A stretch of DNA of 64,000 nt from Ceratothoa steindachneri. Taxonomy: Eukaryota > Arthropoda > Malacostraca > Isopoda > Cymothoidae. The notes beneath the pieces are model-generated. The model was given only the letters and a program-made list of their open reading frames with translations. It was not told the origin of the DNA and did no database searches. This document shows positions 12,153-24,137 of this stretch, one piece after another. Position 1 is the first letter of the stretch. Each line of letters begins with the position of its first letter. The DNA lies in NCBI GenBank assembly GCA_963969495.1, contig OZ018338.1, forward strand, positions 46,197,206-46,261,205. The letters run 5' to 3'. The position numbers and the translations under genes are program-made.

Positions 12153-14362
12153 CTAAACCTTAGGCAGGCGCTGCGGCATCGGAGGCGGGGGGCCCTCTTT
12201 TCGAGGAACCACCGTCACCGAGCCACTCGCTCCACCTTGGGGCGTGGGCGAAGGAGCCGAAGCTCCATTGTTGCTGTCCTCCTTTCGGGGGACAGCTTTA
12301 GGAACCCCCGAAGATGGCCTAGCGACCATCTTCAGGGGTGTTCCCCCCTTTGAGTCTAACGACTCGGTGGAGGCGCGTGGCCGTTTCGCCTTGCGGGAAA
12401 CGGTCACGCTGGGGGAAGAGGGGGGAGCCCTGGTTTTAGCCGGGGCTGGGTATGACCCCTTTTTGCCGCCAGCTTTACCAGGGGAGCGCCTGGGTTGGGT
12501 AGAGCCCGCAGAAGGGCTCCGAATGGGCGCGGAAACAACCGTGCTCGTTCGCCTGGATGGGCCAGGAGCAGAGGGTGCCTTTCTAGCTACTGAGGCATAT
12601 GACGTCCCAGGCAGAGCTGGGCTCGCCAGGACCAAATCCTTAGCCTCGCGGAATGAGAGTCTATCCTGGGCCTGAACGGCCAGGATTTCTTTCTACAGGA
12701 GATATGCACCACATTGCTTCGAACAAGCAGGGTGCGGCTCTCCACAATTGACACACTTAGCCACACACGATTTGGACTTATCGTGTGCGACCTTGGAGCA
12801 ATTTACACATACTTCGGGTGACCCCGACTTTGCACGTCTACATGAGCGATTTGTATGGCCGAAGCGGTGACAGTAATAGCACCGCCGCGGAAGTGGCACG
12901 AATGCCTTCACGCGGTAGCGGTACCAACCGGCACGCACCGACTCAGGGAGCTTGTCACAGTCGAACCTGTTTTATCATCACACGTTCGACCTTGACCGCC
13001 CCATGGTCGGCCAGCTCTAGGGTAATGTCCTCAATGGAGTAGTCAACGAGTTCCCTCGCATAAACTACTCCTTTTACAAAGTTCATGGTGGAGTGCGGCG
13101 TCACACTCACCGGGGTGCCATGAAGTGTCCGAAGAGCACTTATCTTGGCCGCCTCGGCGGGATTCGCCACATTCGCCAGAAGGCTCCCGTCCGAGAAACG
13201 GGTCACCTTCCGCTCTCTACCAATTGCACAAGCTAATCCTCTCCTCTGATGGATCATGTTGCCCTTGGACAACATGGTGCCATCAGTCGAGCGAATAACG
13301 AGAAAGCGTTTGAAGCCAGCGGGCTTAAAAACGCCAGGTAACCTCTGAATGAGGGGCCCCGATGTCATCGAGGCTCCGCCCTGTGCACTTTTGGTCTTAG
13401 TCAGATGCTCCGCACACGGGGGGTAGAGGGGCTGGATGTGCCGATCTTGGCTTGGTTGCCTACCAAAGTGGCAGCACACCTATCCGTCCCCGCAGCCCCC
13501 GCGGATGCAGAGGAGCCCTGAGTCTTCTTTGTCTTTCTAGTCTTTTTCTTTTTTGGAGAGGAGGGCAGGGAATGAACCCACTTCTCACCTCCGCCGGCAG
13601 AAGCCCCAATGCCAGATGGGCCGGCCTCAGCCAGGTCTCTCTCTGAAATCGAGAAGTTCCTGGTAGTCGTGGGGGCACCTGTCGGAGGAGATCCCTTCCC
13701 TCCTTGTATTGCCTCGGAGCCCTCAGCCGTTTGAGGGGGACCTTGCATAGGGGCGGACTCGGGTTCGGTGCTTGGCGCCGAGCCCGGATTCCTCCCCATG
13801 GAAGGCCCTACCGTCTGAGGCTGGGTCTCCTCAAGGACCATGTCTATCACAGGAGAGGCCTCCAGTTGGCCATCTCCTCCAGGACATCGCAGGTCCCCTT
13901 GGCAGCGTCAAAAGTCATTTGTGGAGAGGCACAAGCCTTAACCCCGGCAAGGTTTAATATCCTTGCCAGCAGGTCTTTTGAGGGAAGCGACCGAAGGGGC
14001 CTGGCTTCCCTTTCCCCCCTAAGGGGGTTTGCCCTACCGAGCCGCTTATAAGAGGGGCGGTCGGCAATGGGCTGCCTGCTGGCTTTCTTGGCAGTCCCCT
14101 TAGAAAGAAAAGGAGGGACTGCCGCTGGAAATAGGGAGGTGCCCGAAAGCACCTCCAGAGAAGGGAGTGAGGGGAAGTCCCCTACACCCGAAGGCGTAGG
14201 AGAGGAGTAAGCCTCCTCTCCGGTTAAAGAAGTATTGAGGGTCCCCTGCGCAAGCACAAGGGGGGGGACCTCCATTTTTTTGGTGGAGCTGCCCGAGGGC
14301 GGCTCCGTTGTTCTTGGGGAAGTTGGGGGTTGGGTTTTTTTTTTATAATCATCATTGGGCAT
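12153..14362 (-). pseudogene. Family A ORF1 (Gag-like nucleic-acid-binding protein), copy A1
   Basis: Translation on the minus strand starts at MPNDD (14362). The N-terminal third is rich in Pro, Ser and Gly and ends in a Lys/Arg patch (about 13560-13530). A conserved core follows (FLVIRSTDGTM, ANPAEAAKISALRTLHGTPV, VKGVVYARELVDYSIEDI) of the kind that precedes the knuckles in I-clade Gags. Three CCHC-like knuckles come next (CYYCHRFGHTNRSC, CVNCSKVAHDKSKSC, CVNCGEPHPACSKQC), then a Ser/Pro/Lys-rich tail. The protein would coat element RNA in the particle. Compared with A2 and A3 this copy has about 40 bp missing near 12957 and frame shifts near 13850 and 13440. A stop near 12693 cuts the segment after the third knuckle. 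Confidence 0.88.
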
Positions 14363-14872
14363 GGTGACCCTCTTATTTACACGGGACGCAACAGCTCACC
14401 ACCTTTTACAGTTGCCCGCACTGCAAGAGGTGCTTGCAGGCCCGGCAGAGCCAGGCGCCGCCATTTGGGACCACCCCTCCCGCCTGGTGGCCTGGCAGTC
14501 CATCGGCATGGCGGCTCCACCTTAGACACCGCGTAAAAATGATAGATTTTGAAGACGAGATGAAAAGGGATGTGAGGAAGGTATGGGTGGGGATGAAGCA
14601 GGTAGTTAAAAACCAGCCGCCCAGACCGGAGCTCAGGGGTTAAGGGACATTGTCCCCTCCCCCCTCAACCCAGATTCGGGACGATTGGTTGAGAAGAAGG
14701 TCAGCTTCTACCCTGTGAAATTAGAGGCTGACCAGAGAAAGTTGTGGGAGAGGTTGTGTGAAAAGAAAGGAAACAAGTGTTTTGAAGGAAGGAAGAGAGG
14801 CTAAGCTGGGGGGGGTGCTGAGTCCCGTCAGCATGGCGGCCAGGATGGCAAATCGCCGTGCCCCTTACGGGG
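14363..14872 (-). promoter_or_regulatory. 5' leader of copy A1
   Basis: This GC-rich 510-bp leader starts with the inverted-repeat-like CCCCGTAAGGGG at the first base of the element. The same start is seen at 21171 and 39528. Non-LTR elements carry an internal promoter in this region, but no specific box can be proven here. Confidence 0.55.
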
Positions 14873-14884
14873 AATTAATTTCAG
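14873..14884. repeat. Target site duplication of copy A1 (5' side of the element)
   Basis: This is the second copy of AATTAATTTCAG, directly abutting the CCCC end of the element. Together with 8054-8065 it fixes both element boundaries to the base. Confidence 0.93.
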
Positions 14885-16366
14885 CAACTTCAAAGGTGTT
14901 AATAGCTGTTAAAATGTTAAAAAAAAAATTGTAGCAGAAATTGAAGAATTAAGCTTTGTGTATCTTTTTAAACAGATGCAGAGTGTTGGTTTTGCAGAAG
15001 AAATTAAATTTCTTTAAAATTTCCCTACCTCTTATAAAAATTTAGCCATTCTTGTTAAAAATCTCAACCTGTTCCTAGATGGTAATGGTATCCTTAGGTC
15101 TAAAGGAAGGATGTCCAAGAATTTACTTTTAAGTTATGATGCAGTAAACCCAATCATTCTTGGTGATCAACATCATTTAACGACATTAATCATAAGAAAT
15201 TCTCATCTTTCCTGCAAGCATTTGGGTGTGGATTCTACTGTTAATCATCTTAGACAAACTGGTTTTGGGGTCCTTAAAGTTAGACAAGCAGTAAATAAAG
15301 TATTGAAAAATTGTATTTTATTCCATAAATACAATTCTAGCCATTTCCATGCTCCAGCTACACCTTCTCTTTCAAAAAATCGAGTTAACTTTGTTATTCT
15401 TTTGAGCATACTGGCATAAATTTTACTGGACATTTCCTTGCTTCTGATTTTTCTGGTAATAGACATAAAATATATATATTAATTTTCACATGTATGAATT
15501 CAAGAGCTATTCATTTAGAAGTTGTAAACAATATGTCTGTGAAAGAATTTATTATGTCTTTTGTCCGGTTTTATAATAGATATGGTCTGCCAAAAGTTTT
15601 GTACACAGATAATGCAAGGTCATTTACTTCAAGCAATCACTTTTAGCAAATCTCATTGCTTCAGATATTTTTCAAGAAAAATTTTTTAAATATAACTTAG
15701 TGCATAAGACAATCCTAGCATACTCTCCTTGGTTTGGGACCAGTTGGGAGAGACTCATTAAAACTGTAAAACAATGCATATAAAACTTTTGGAAGACCAA
15801 TTGTAAATGAATATAATTTTATAACAACCCTTTCAGATATTCAACTTTCTATAAACAACCGTCCTTTAACATATAGGGATAAAGACAATGGTATAAAGGT
15901 AATCACTTCTAATCATCTCATGTCATGACGAGTATCTTTCCCATATTTAATTATTTCTGAAGAATTTATTGATAGCAATATTTATTCAGAAGAAATTAGA
16001 CAATTTATTAAACTCTCTTGAGTTAAAAGATTTAATATTTAACAGATTTCAAAAGGAATGGTATACTGAGTATCTTCTTTCTTTGAAAAATAAACATAGT
16101 AATTCATTCTCGCTTGTAGATTGTTATAATGGAAACAATAAATATTTATATGTAGGTTCTGTGGTACTTATTAAAAATCCAATTAAACCTCACCCATATT
16201 GGAGTATTGGCAAAATAGTAGAAGTGCTCCAAGGTAAAGACAATTTAATTCATGTGGTTAAAGTTTTTGCTCGTGAAAATGTTATTTCAGCTTTTCAACC
16301 TTGCAGAAAAGCTGCAATAAAATTTAAAGAAAGAATGAATGAATGGTTAAAGTCTGATCAACTTTA
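14885..16366 (+). pseudogene. BEL/Pao integrase and C-terminal region
   Basis: This is the continuation of the BEL/Pao polyprotein after the A1 insert. The zinc-binding part reads HLSCKHLGVDSTVNHLRQTG followed by NCILFHKYN, where the second Cys of the usual C-x2-C is gone. The catalytic core shows SRAIHLEVV, LYTDNARSF (second Asp) and SPWFGTSWERLIK (Glu). The first catalytic Asp of the usual GIDF motif reads GINF at 15419-15421, a D-to-N change. NNRPLTYRD follows. The tail (about 16165-16366) has VLIKNPIKPHPYWSIGKIVEV, a DUF5641-like segment. Several stops and shifts are present. The live enzyme would insert the cDNA into host DNA. Confidence 0.85.
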
Positions 16367-16779
16367 ACTTTCAGAATAACTTAGTTTATTTATGTATGAA
16401 TCTTTTCAAGATAGCTTTATATTTATAATTTTTAAAAATGTGTTAACATTTAAACTTTATACAGTAAATACTGTAAACACATGAACTTCAAAACAAATAA
16501 AAACTTATATGTATTAAGGAAAAAAGATATCCCATAAATTTAATATTTGAAAGACTTTTAAATCTTATAAAATATATGCATACTATATGTAAATTTAAAA
16601 TCAAATATTATTGATAAGGAAATATTTAAACAAGAGAGGGGGTAGGTTGCTGGGAGAGTAAACAGAAATTTATCTCCTAGGAGTTACTTTTCCTTCGATA
16701 AAAATTTATCTGTATATTATAGATATGCTATGTAATATAGAATGTAAATAGTATTAGTATTAAATATTAAACTGTTAAA

Positions 16780-17018
16780 CTGTGTTTATCAGTTTAATTT
16801 CCTGAGCACAGATACAAAAAGCGGAGGTGAAAACAGAGAGTCGGCTGGCGGAAAGAAGAAGAATGGAAGATTACTTTGCGTAGTTTGAACAAAAATTGAA
16901 GATATTCTAGCGAAAGGAAGAATTTTTCGACAAGCAGCGTTTTACATTATTTTTCTGAGGTGGGTGTGATTGTTATTTTTTCTTTATATAGCAGTTAACT
17001 TCAATTAAACAAACTTAA
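16780..17018 (+). repeat. Right LTR-like direct repeat of the BEL/Pao element
   Basis: This matches 3506-3750 in direct orientation, best from ATACAAAAAGCGG (about 16811) to the AATTAAACAAACTTAAG end. It lies 414 bp downstream of the integrase stop, as expected for a 3' LTR. Similarity stops at 17018, which is either the true LTR end or a truncation point. Confidence 0.75.
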
Positions 17019-20000
17019 GGATATATCTGTTTAGTCTGCTTTGGCGTTTTCGATTAAATAAATTTATCAAGCTCGCCGACATTAAGGAGACTTTTATTCA
17101 AATTGTAGTAAAATTAAAGGCAGATAAAAACAAGCTTTGTTTTGGTGAATAAAATAAGGCGAACTTGTTACGTACCGTTATCGCTTTCTAGTTTTTCATT
17201 AGTTAGCTTCCATTTTATTATAAACTACATTCTCAAATACTATCTCGGCCTCTACATCAGAATATTTAAATCTTGATTCTATCTAAATCACATTACCTTC
17301 CAGTTATGGAAGAACACTTCCTTCTCTGGAACTTATAAGCATCGAGGGAGATCGAATTACATTGGTGGAACTAACGAGTGTACTCCACTTTTCTAACATA
17401 AAATTAATTCACTATCGGGACACTAAATTTCTGATGCAGTAGCAGTAGGATCACACTTTCCTTCCTCACAAAAGGTTTAGGAAACTAGTGAATCTTACGG
17501 CCATACTTACTACTCGTGCTTACAGCTTTGCTAAGATGCAAAATACGATGAATGAGTGAGGTATGTTTAACCGTTTAACAAAAAGGTCTTGAATCGCAAC
17601 AAGTTATATTTATCTGTAAATAGGATGGCAGGAATGCAAGAAACAATTCTAAATATATGATTGCCATCCCTTAGATAATCTAAATTGTAAATCAATTCTT
17701 TGATTGATTGTGCCAAATTTGAGAAAGAATATAATTTGGATGAAATTTGAAGAATAAAATGAATTATTCCTTGTGAAAGGAATAAAAATTACGAAATGAT
17801 CATACGGTATCTGCAAACCGTACCTGAAGATTGCCAAGAAAGATATTTTATTTCTGAATAAGGAGGAAGATTTTATTATCATCAATTATCCCGCTTCATC
17901 CAGCTGATGACAAAGGCCTCTCAAAGAAGTTTCCACTGATCAATTTGAGCGCTCGGGTCTGACAAGTTAAAAAAGAAACATTTCGGAGATTTTATACGTT
18001 CTGATAGGTCGTCTTCCGGGTCTTTTTGTGCATAAAATTTTGCAGTTTTGAATTTGTTTCGATCATCTTGTGTCATTTCTTCTAACAAGCAGTCCTGCCA
18101 TTTTCACACTTATTTCTTTTACTATTTTTCTCACCCGTCTTTGCGTTCAGGCCGATAAATTTCTCTTTTTATAGTCACTGCGAGTTATTTATAAGGTATC
18201 ATACGTTTATCTGAGTTATAATTTTCCTTTGCTAGTTTTTTCTTAATTAAATAAAGGTAGGAATGCAAATTTGTTTAACAAAAAATGTAGTCAATATTTT
18301 CTTCCAGCTAACTCGCCTCAAACTTCCTTAGATCGTCCAAAAATTGAATACTCAATCCAGCCTCGACAATCCGAATATAAATGGTAACTGAACCGACTGA
18401 AATTAGCCATAGAAGCTTATGACCCCGAAGGAATTTGCCATAGAAACTATGACAGGAGAATGGGAATATGAAGCTAAAAACTTTAACTAAAAACTATTCG
18501 TTTACAAAGCCGATCCTTCTCTAAGAAGTAGAAACACTGACATCATTAACTATAAAATAACAGCGTCTATAAATGGAGTTACGACTCTAAATACGATATA
18601 TTCACCATTAGATCACTACACAATAGAGATCAAACTTATAGAAGTGAACCCAGTCTTATATTTTGATAATACAATGAGGCAGGTGAACATCTTCAAAATA
18701 ATACTCTAAATTAATACTAAGGGAAAGTACAGTAAAAACATTCTCTAGGTGTATCATCTATCTCAATTTATTGCAACCAATTAAACATCATTTCAAAAAT
18801 GAGGTGGAATGAGAAGAATAGGTATAAAAATTGCCAAGAACACATAGAGTAGAGATAGACTAAGTATTAATTGACATTAAAAAAAAATACTATAATAATA
18901 CAACGAAATACAGGAAGCTTAATAAAGAAATAATTTTGAACCAGCTCCTGATCACTGCTATACTTCTAAGAGTAATGAGGGCAGACCCTGGCTACTCTTC
19001 CAATTGTAACAGGACGGGGTTAAAATCCGAATCTCCAGAAAATGAAATTCTTAAAATTAAACCAAAACATTTACCCTCTACCTTCCTAAACACTCTAGAG
19101 GAGAAGTGAATCGAAGACGTGTAGAATTTTACCCATATTTGATTCGCAAAATTTCAGTTCAAAATAAGTCAAGCAAAAAGCTTCAATTTATTATGCAAAG
19201 GTTTCTAAGCCTTATTTTCAGACTATATTTTAAATTGGGAAAATTTCTGGATATTTCCTAAGATTTTTAAAATTTGAGAATGATTTTTTATTACTTTAAT
19301 TATTAATTTTTTTAAAGAAAATGTTTGGGAATTTTAAAAAACAAAAGGAATTACAAATGGTGCTTCTTTTCTTACAAGTATATTCGAAGATTATATCGAA
19401 ATTCTTTCTAAAATAGAATTTTCGTTTTAATCTTTTAATCTTTACTGGCTCCTAAACCCAGTAAACCAAAAATAAATCATTATTTGAGCAAAAGAATCCG
19501 TTTAAAGTCTTTTCTTTTCTTCAAGCCTAGAAAATAAGCCTGGATCTGAAAAAAACATAAACCAAGAGTCAATTATTAGGAGATATGTACTAGAAACCTT
19601 TAAATATCTTTTAGACCAAAATCCTATTACTAGATCCTGATAGACCATAAGTTACAAAACAAAGGTCTGCCTGCGAAGCGCAAGCTCCTCTTGTAAGGAA
19701 ATGTACCGCAGGTTTGGCTTGTTTTATTATTATTTAAGTATATTGTTCTTAATTTTACTTCAGTGTAGTCATGGAAAAATGTTTTGACGGAGGCTGTTCA
19801 ACCTTTAGGCCTCTAGCTTAGGTCATTGGCCATAATTGTTCTAGAAACATAATGACCTCTTTTTTCCTTGCTAATTTTAAATCAAAAACATACCGGCCAA
19901 AAAGAAACACTTAGCCCAATAGCAGGGAATGAAAAGATTGGATTTTTATATATTTTGTTTTTTCTCGGGCCCAGTAACGATGATTATCGGTTTGACATTC

Positions 20001-21170
20001 TCGTTCAACTGAAAATGCATATGATTTTCTTCAATTCTGGCTATTCCATCAATAGCAATTTTCATATAATTAGACTAATTTTCTTCATGAAGTTTCTGAA
20101 GAGTGTGAATTTTATGGGGATACCATCGTTGTTCCTTCGAAATAAATTAATTGTTGTGCGGCTCTTTTGCAGCTCTTTATAAAAATGTCTCACAACAGAT
20201 GGCACATTTTCCATGGTTCTTTTTCTCTTCTTCTGCATCAACTTGCATCAACAATCTGTCTAATTTAATAATTATCTTGGGGAATCTAACAAAGTTTTGC
20301 GTTGAACTGTTATGACAATATGACTATTTAAACCACGGTGCACATTTTGTTCTCTCATTTACGAAAACTCAATGACCCTTACTAATTATGTCTAATTATG
20401 CAAACAACGAGAAGGAAAGCTTACTCAAAGACGTAGGCTTAGGCATGTAACTGGCCTAGGCTATGCGCAAATGGAGACAATTTAGGCTTTGTAATACTAG
20501 GAATTATGCAATAATTTGACGTATTTTATTCGTTATTTCGTTTTAAATATTTCGCTTTCGTATCCATCCACCATTTTTCTTCTCCATTTATTTAATTCTA
20601 CACATAAGGGAACCAAGCTTTATATGTGTTTATAAGTTTTCTAAATTTACTTGATTTTGTATATTGATCTATTCATATTTCGGCTGGTCGTCCATCATCT
20701 TTCAAAAAATTGATTGCTTGGGTATATATATTTAAACGTCTTTTAAAGCAACATATTTTACTCAATTGGGACAGTAATATGGTATTATTACTTTATCTTA
20801 CTGTTATTTCTTTAGTTTCAAGAATGCAATGTCAATAGGATCGTTATTTTGAGAAAAGATTAACTCTCATACAATGCCATTTATAATTATGATTTTGCGT
20901 ATGTTGAAGTATGTTTACTTGATATAATAATGATCAATTTCACTCCTCGTTCATTCTTTCAACTTCAAAACAGATAGCGGGAAAGCTGCTGAGTCTCTGT
21001 TTGCTTTTATTTTATCACTTTCATTCATTTGTTTATTGTGGCATTCCTGCCATTATCCGTAATTAAGTTGCCTGAGCTTGTGGTTGCTTTATTGGTGTCA
21101 TTCTTAGTTGTTTCTGTTGTTATCTTGGTTGCATAATTAGTTAGGATTTATGTTTGCACTTGCTTATTTC
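17019..21170. other. AT-rich stretch with no recognised gene
   Basis: These 4.15 kb are AT-rich with only short open frames (the longest is about 104 codons at 19868-20182, with no motif). I saw no domain, terminal repeat or RNA gene. It separates the BEL/Pao element from copy A2 and may hold old unrecognised repeats. Confidence 0.6.
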
Positions 21171-21687
21171 CCCCGTAAGGGACGCGGCGATTTGCCATCC
21201 TGGCCGCCGTGCTGACGGGATTCAGCACTCCGTCCGGCCCAAGCTTAGCCTCTCTTCCTTCCTTCAAAACACTTGTTTCCTCTCTTTTCACACAACCTCT
21301 CCCACAACTTTCTCTGGTCAGCCTCTAATTTCACAGGGTAGATGCTGACCTTCCTTTCAGCCAACCGTCCCGCATCGGGGCTGAGAGGGTGAGGGACAAT
21401 GTTCCCTAACCCCTGAGCTCCCGTCTGGGGTGGCTGGTTTTAACAACCTGCTTCATCCCCACCCATACCTTCCACACATCCCTTTTCCTCTCCTCTTCAC
21501 AACCTATATTTTTTTACGCGGTGTCTAATGTGGAGCCGCCATGCCGATGGACTGCCAGGCCACCAAGCGGGATGGGTGGTCCGAAATGGCGGCGCCTGGC
21601 TCTGCCAGGCCTGTAAGCACCTCTTGCAGTGCGGGCAACTGCGACAGGTGATGAGCTATTGCGTGCCGTGGCAAAAATAGGGTCACC

Positions 21688-24137
21688 ATGCCCATGGATG
21701 AATTAATAAAACCTCAAACCCCTTTAACTCCCCCTTGCTCATCGACGGAGCCGCCCTCGGGCAGCTCCATCGAAAAAATGGAGGTCCTCCCCCCCTGTGC
21801 TTGCACAGGGGACCCTCCATATTTGTCTAACCGGAGAGGAGGCTTACTCCTCTCCTTCGCCTACGGGTGCAGGGGACTCCCCCTCACCCCCTTCTCTGAA
21901 GGTACTTTCGGGCACCTCCCTTTTCCCAGCGGCAGTCCCCTCTTTTCTTTCCAAGGGGACTGCCAAGAAAGCCAGCAGGCAGCCCTTAGCCAGCCGCTCC
22001 CCATCAAAGCGGCTCGGTATTGCAAACCCCCTTAGGGGGGAGAGGGAAGCCAGGCCCCTTCGGTCGCTTCCCTCAAAAGACCTGCTGGCAAGAATTTTAA
22101 ACCTTGCCGGGGTCAAGGCCTGTGCCTCCCCACACAAGACTGGCGACACTGCCAAGGGGACCTGCGATGTCCTGGGAGGGGATGGCCAACTAGAGGCCCC
22201 TCCTGTGATAGACATGGTCCTTGAGGACACCCAGCCTCAGACGGTAGGGCCTTCCATGGGGGGGAATTCGGGCTCGGCGCCAAGCACCAAACCCGAATCC
22301 GCCCCTATGAAAGGTCCTCCTCAAATGGCTGAGGGCTCCGAAGCAGTAAAAGGAGGGGAGGGATCTCCTCCGACAGGTGCCCCTACGACAACCAGGACCT
22401 TCTCGATTTCGGAGAGGGACCTGGCTGAGGCCGGTCCATCTGGCCTGGGGGCTTCGGCCAGCGGAGGTGAGAAGCGGGGTAAATGCCCGCCCGCCTCTCC
22501 AAAAAAGAAAAAGAAAAAAAAGACTAAAAAGACGAAAAAGACTCGGGGCTCCTCTCCATCCGCGGGGGCTGCGGGGACGGATGGGTCTGCTACCACTTTG
22601 GTAGGCGACCAAGCCAAGATCGGCACATCCGGCCCCTCTACCCCCTCGTGTTCGGAGCCCCTGACCAAGACTCACACCAAGAGTGCACAGGGCGGAGCCT
22701 CGATGACATTTGGGCCCCTCATTCAGAGGTTACCTGGCGTTTTCGAGCCCGCTGGCTTCAAACGCTTCCTCGTTATTCGCTCCACTGATGGCACCATGTT
22801 TTCCAAGGGCAACATGATCCATCAGAGGAGAGGATTAGCTAGTGCAATTGGTAGAGAGCCGAAGGTAACCCGTTTGTCGGACGGGAGCCTTCTGGCGAAT
22901 GCGGCAAATCCCGCAGAGGCGGCAAAGATAAGTGCTCTTCGGACACTTCATGGCACCCCGGTGAGTGTGACGCCGCACTCTACCATGAACTTTGTGAAAG
23001 GAGTAGTTTATGCGAGGGAACTCGTTGACTACTCCATTGAGGACATCACCCTAGAGCTGGCCGACCATGGGGGGGTCAAAGTCGAACGTGTGATGAGAAA
23101 ACAGGGAGATGCCTCGAGACCCACCCCTACACTCTTCGTCACGTTCGACTGTGACAAGCTCCCTGATTCGGTGCGTGCCGGTTGGTACCGCTTCCGCGTG
23201 AAGGCATTCGTGCCACTGCCGCAGGCGGTGCTATTACTGTCACCGCTTCGGCCATACGAATCGCTCATGTAGACGTGCAAAGTCGGGGTCACCCGAAGTC
23301 TGTGTAAATTGCTCCAAGGTCGCACACGATAAGTCCAAATCGTGTGTGGCCAAGTGTGTCAATTGCGGAGAGCCGCACCCTGCTTCTTCGAAGCAATGCG
23401 GTGCATATCTCCTGGAGAAAGAAATCCTGGCCGTTCAGGCCCAGGATCGACTCTCATTCCGCGAGGCAAAGGACTTGGTCCTGGCGCGCCCGGCTCTGCC
23501 TGGGACGTCATATGCCTCAGTAGTAAGAAAGGCACCCTCTGCTCCTGGCCCATCCAGGCCAACGAGCACGGTTGTTTCCGCGCCCATTCGGAGCCCTTCT
23601 GCGGGCTCTACCCAACCCGGGCGCTCCCCTGGTAAAGCTGGCGGCAAAAAGGGGTCATACCCAGCCCCGGCTAAAACCAGGGCTCCCCCCTCTTCCCCCA
23701 GCGTGACCGTTTCCCGCAAGGATAAACGGCCACGCGCCTCCACCGAGTCGTTAGACTCACAGGAGGCAATACCCCTGAAGATGGTCGCTAGGCCATCTTC
23801 GGGGGTTCCTAAAGCTGTCCCTCGAAAGGAGGACAGCAACAATGGAGCTTCGGCTCCTTCGCCCACGCCCCGAGGTGGAGCGAGTGGCTCGGAGACGGTG
23901 GTTCCTCGAAAAGAGGGCCCCCCGCCTCCGAAGCCGCAGCGCCCGCCTAAGGTTTCGAGGCGGAGGGAGGAAAAGACTCGCATAGCGAGCCTAACCTCCC
24001 CAAAAGTCCTCGAAGGCGACAGCGCCTCCAGCGCTTTGTCCGGCCAACAGCGCCCGGGGTTCTGCCCCCGGGAACGTACGGCCATTCCCGTGAGGGTCTT
24101 CAGTTCGAGGAGGGCCCCCGCGTCTCCTCCGAGCTAG
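21688..24137 (+). pseudogene. Family A ORF1, copy A2
   Basis: The frame starts at 21688 (MPMDE), equivalent to MPNDD in A1, and is lost at a C-tract near 21786. The long frame 21797-23272 then carries the Pro/Ser/Gly-rich region, a Lys-rich patch at about 22500-22545 (KKKKKKTKKTKKT) and the conserved core through RVKAFVPLP. An extra base near 23223 turns the first knuckle CYYCHRFGH into an unrelated frame. Reading recovers at about 23280-24137 with the second and third knuckles and the Ser/Pro-rich tail ending PASPPS. Role as for A1: a Gag-like RNA-binding protein. ORF2 begins next to or slightly overlapping the end. Confidence 0.88.

Larger units (their letters stand above)
8066..14872 (-). 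mobile_element. I-clade-like non-LTR retrotransposon, family A, copy A1 (full length)
   Basis: This 6.8-kb minus-strand element lies between perfect 12-bp direct repeats. In its own orientation it has a GC-rich 5' leader starting CCCCGTAAGGGG, an ORF1 with zinc knuckles, an ORF2 with endonuclease, RT, RNase H and a C-terminal Cys/His motif, a short 3' UTR with hairpins, and an A-rich tail (8066-8090). An RNase H domain together with a CCHC ORF1 and 10-14 bp duplications points to the I group of non-LTR elements. It is clearly GC-richer than the AT-rich DNA around it. It is nearly identical over most of its length to A2 and A3. Several frame breaks make this copy inactive. Confidence 0.93.
3506..17018 (+). 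mobile_element. Decayed BEL/Pao LTR retrotransposon, split by a nested non-LTR element
   Basis: Reading left to right there is an LTR-like repeat, gag with a DUF1759-like segment and zinc knuckle, an aspartic protease, RT, RNase H, then after a 6.8-kb foreign insert an integrase with a DUF5641-like tail, and a second LTR-like repeat. This gag-PR-RT-RH-IN order and the VDN form of the RT active site are typical of the BEL/Pao superfamily. Every domain is broken by stops or shifts and the two LTR-like repeats have diverged, so the copy is old and dead. Excluding the insert it is about 6.7 kb, normal for the superfamily. The insert (8066-14872) is flanked by a 12-bp duplication of element sequence, which shows that the BEL/Pao copy was there first. 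Confidence 0.88.

Noticed and set aside
17895..17945. Hammerhead ribozyme core at CTGATGA
   Set aside because: The second conserved block (GAAA with proper stems) is not present at a workable distance; similar sites at 3820 and 50030 (minus strand) also fail.
19868..20182. 104-codon open frame as a gene
   Set aside because: It has no motif, is AT-rich and biased to hydrophobic residues as expected by chance, and has no supporting neighbour.
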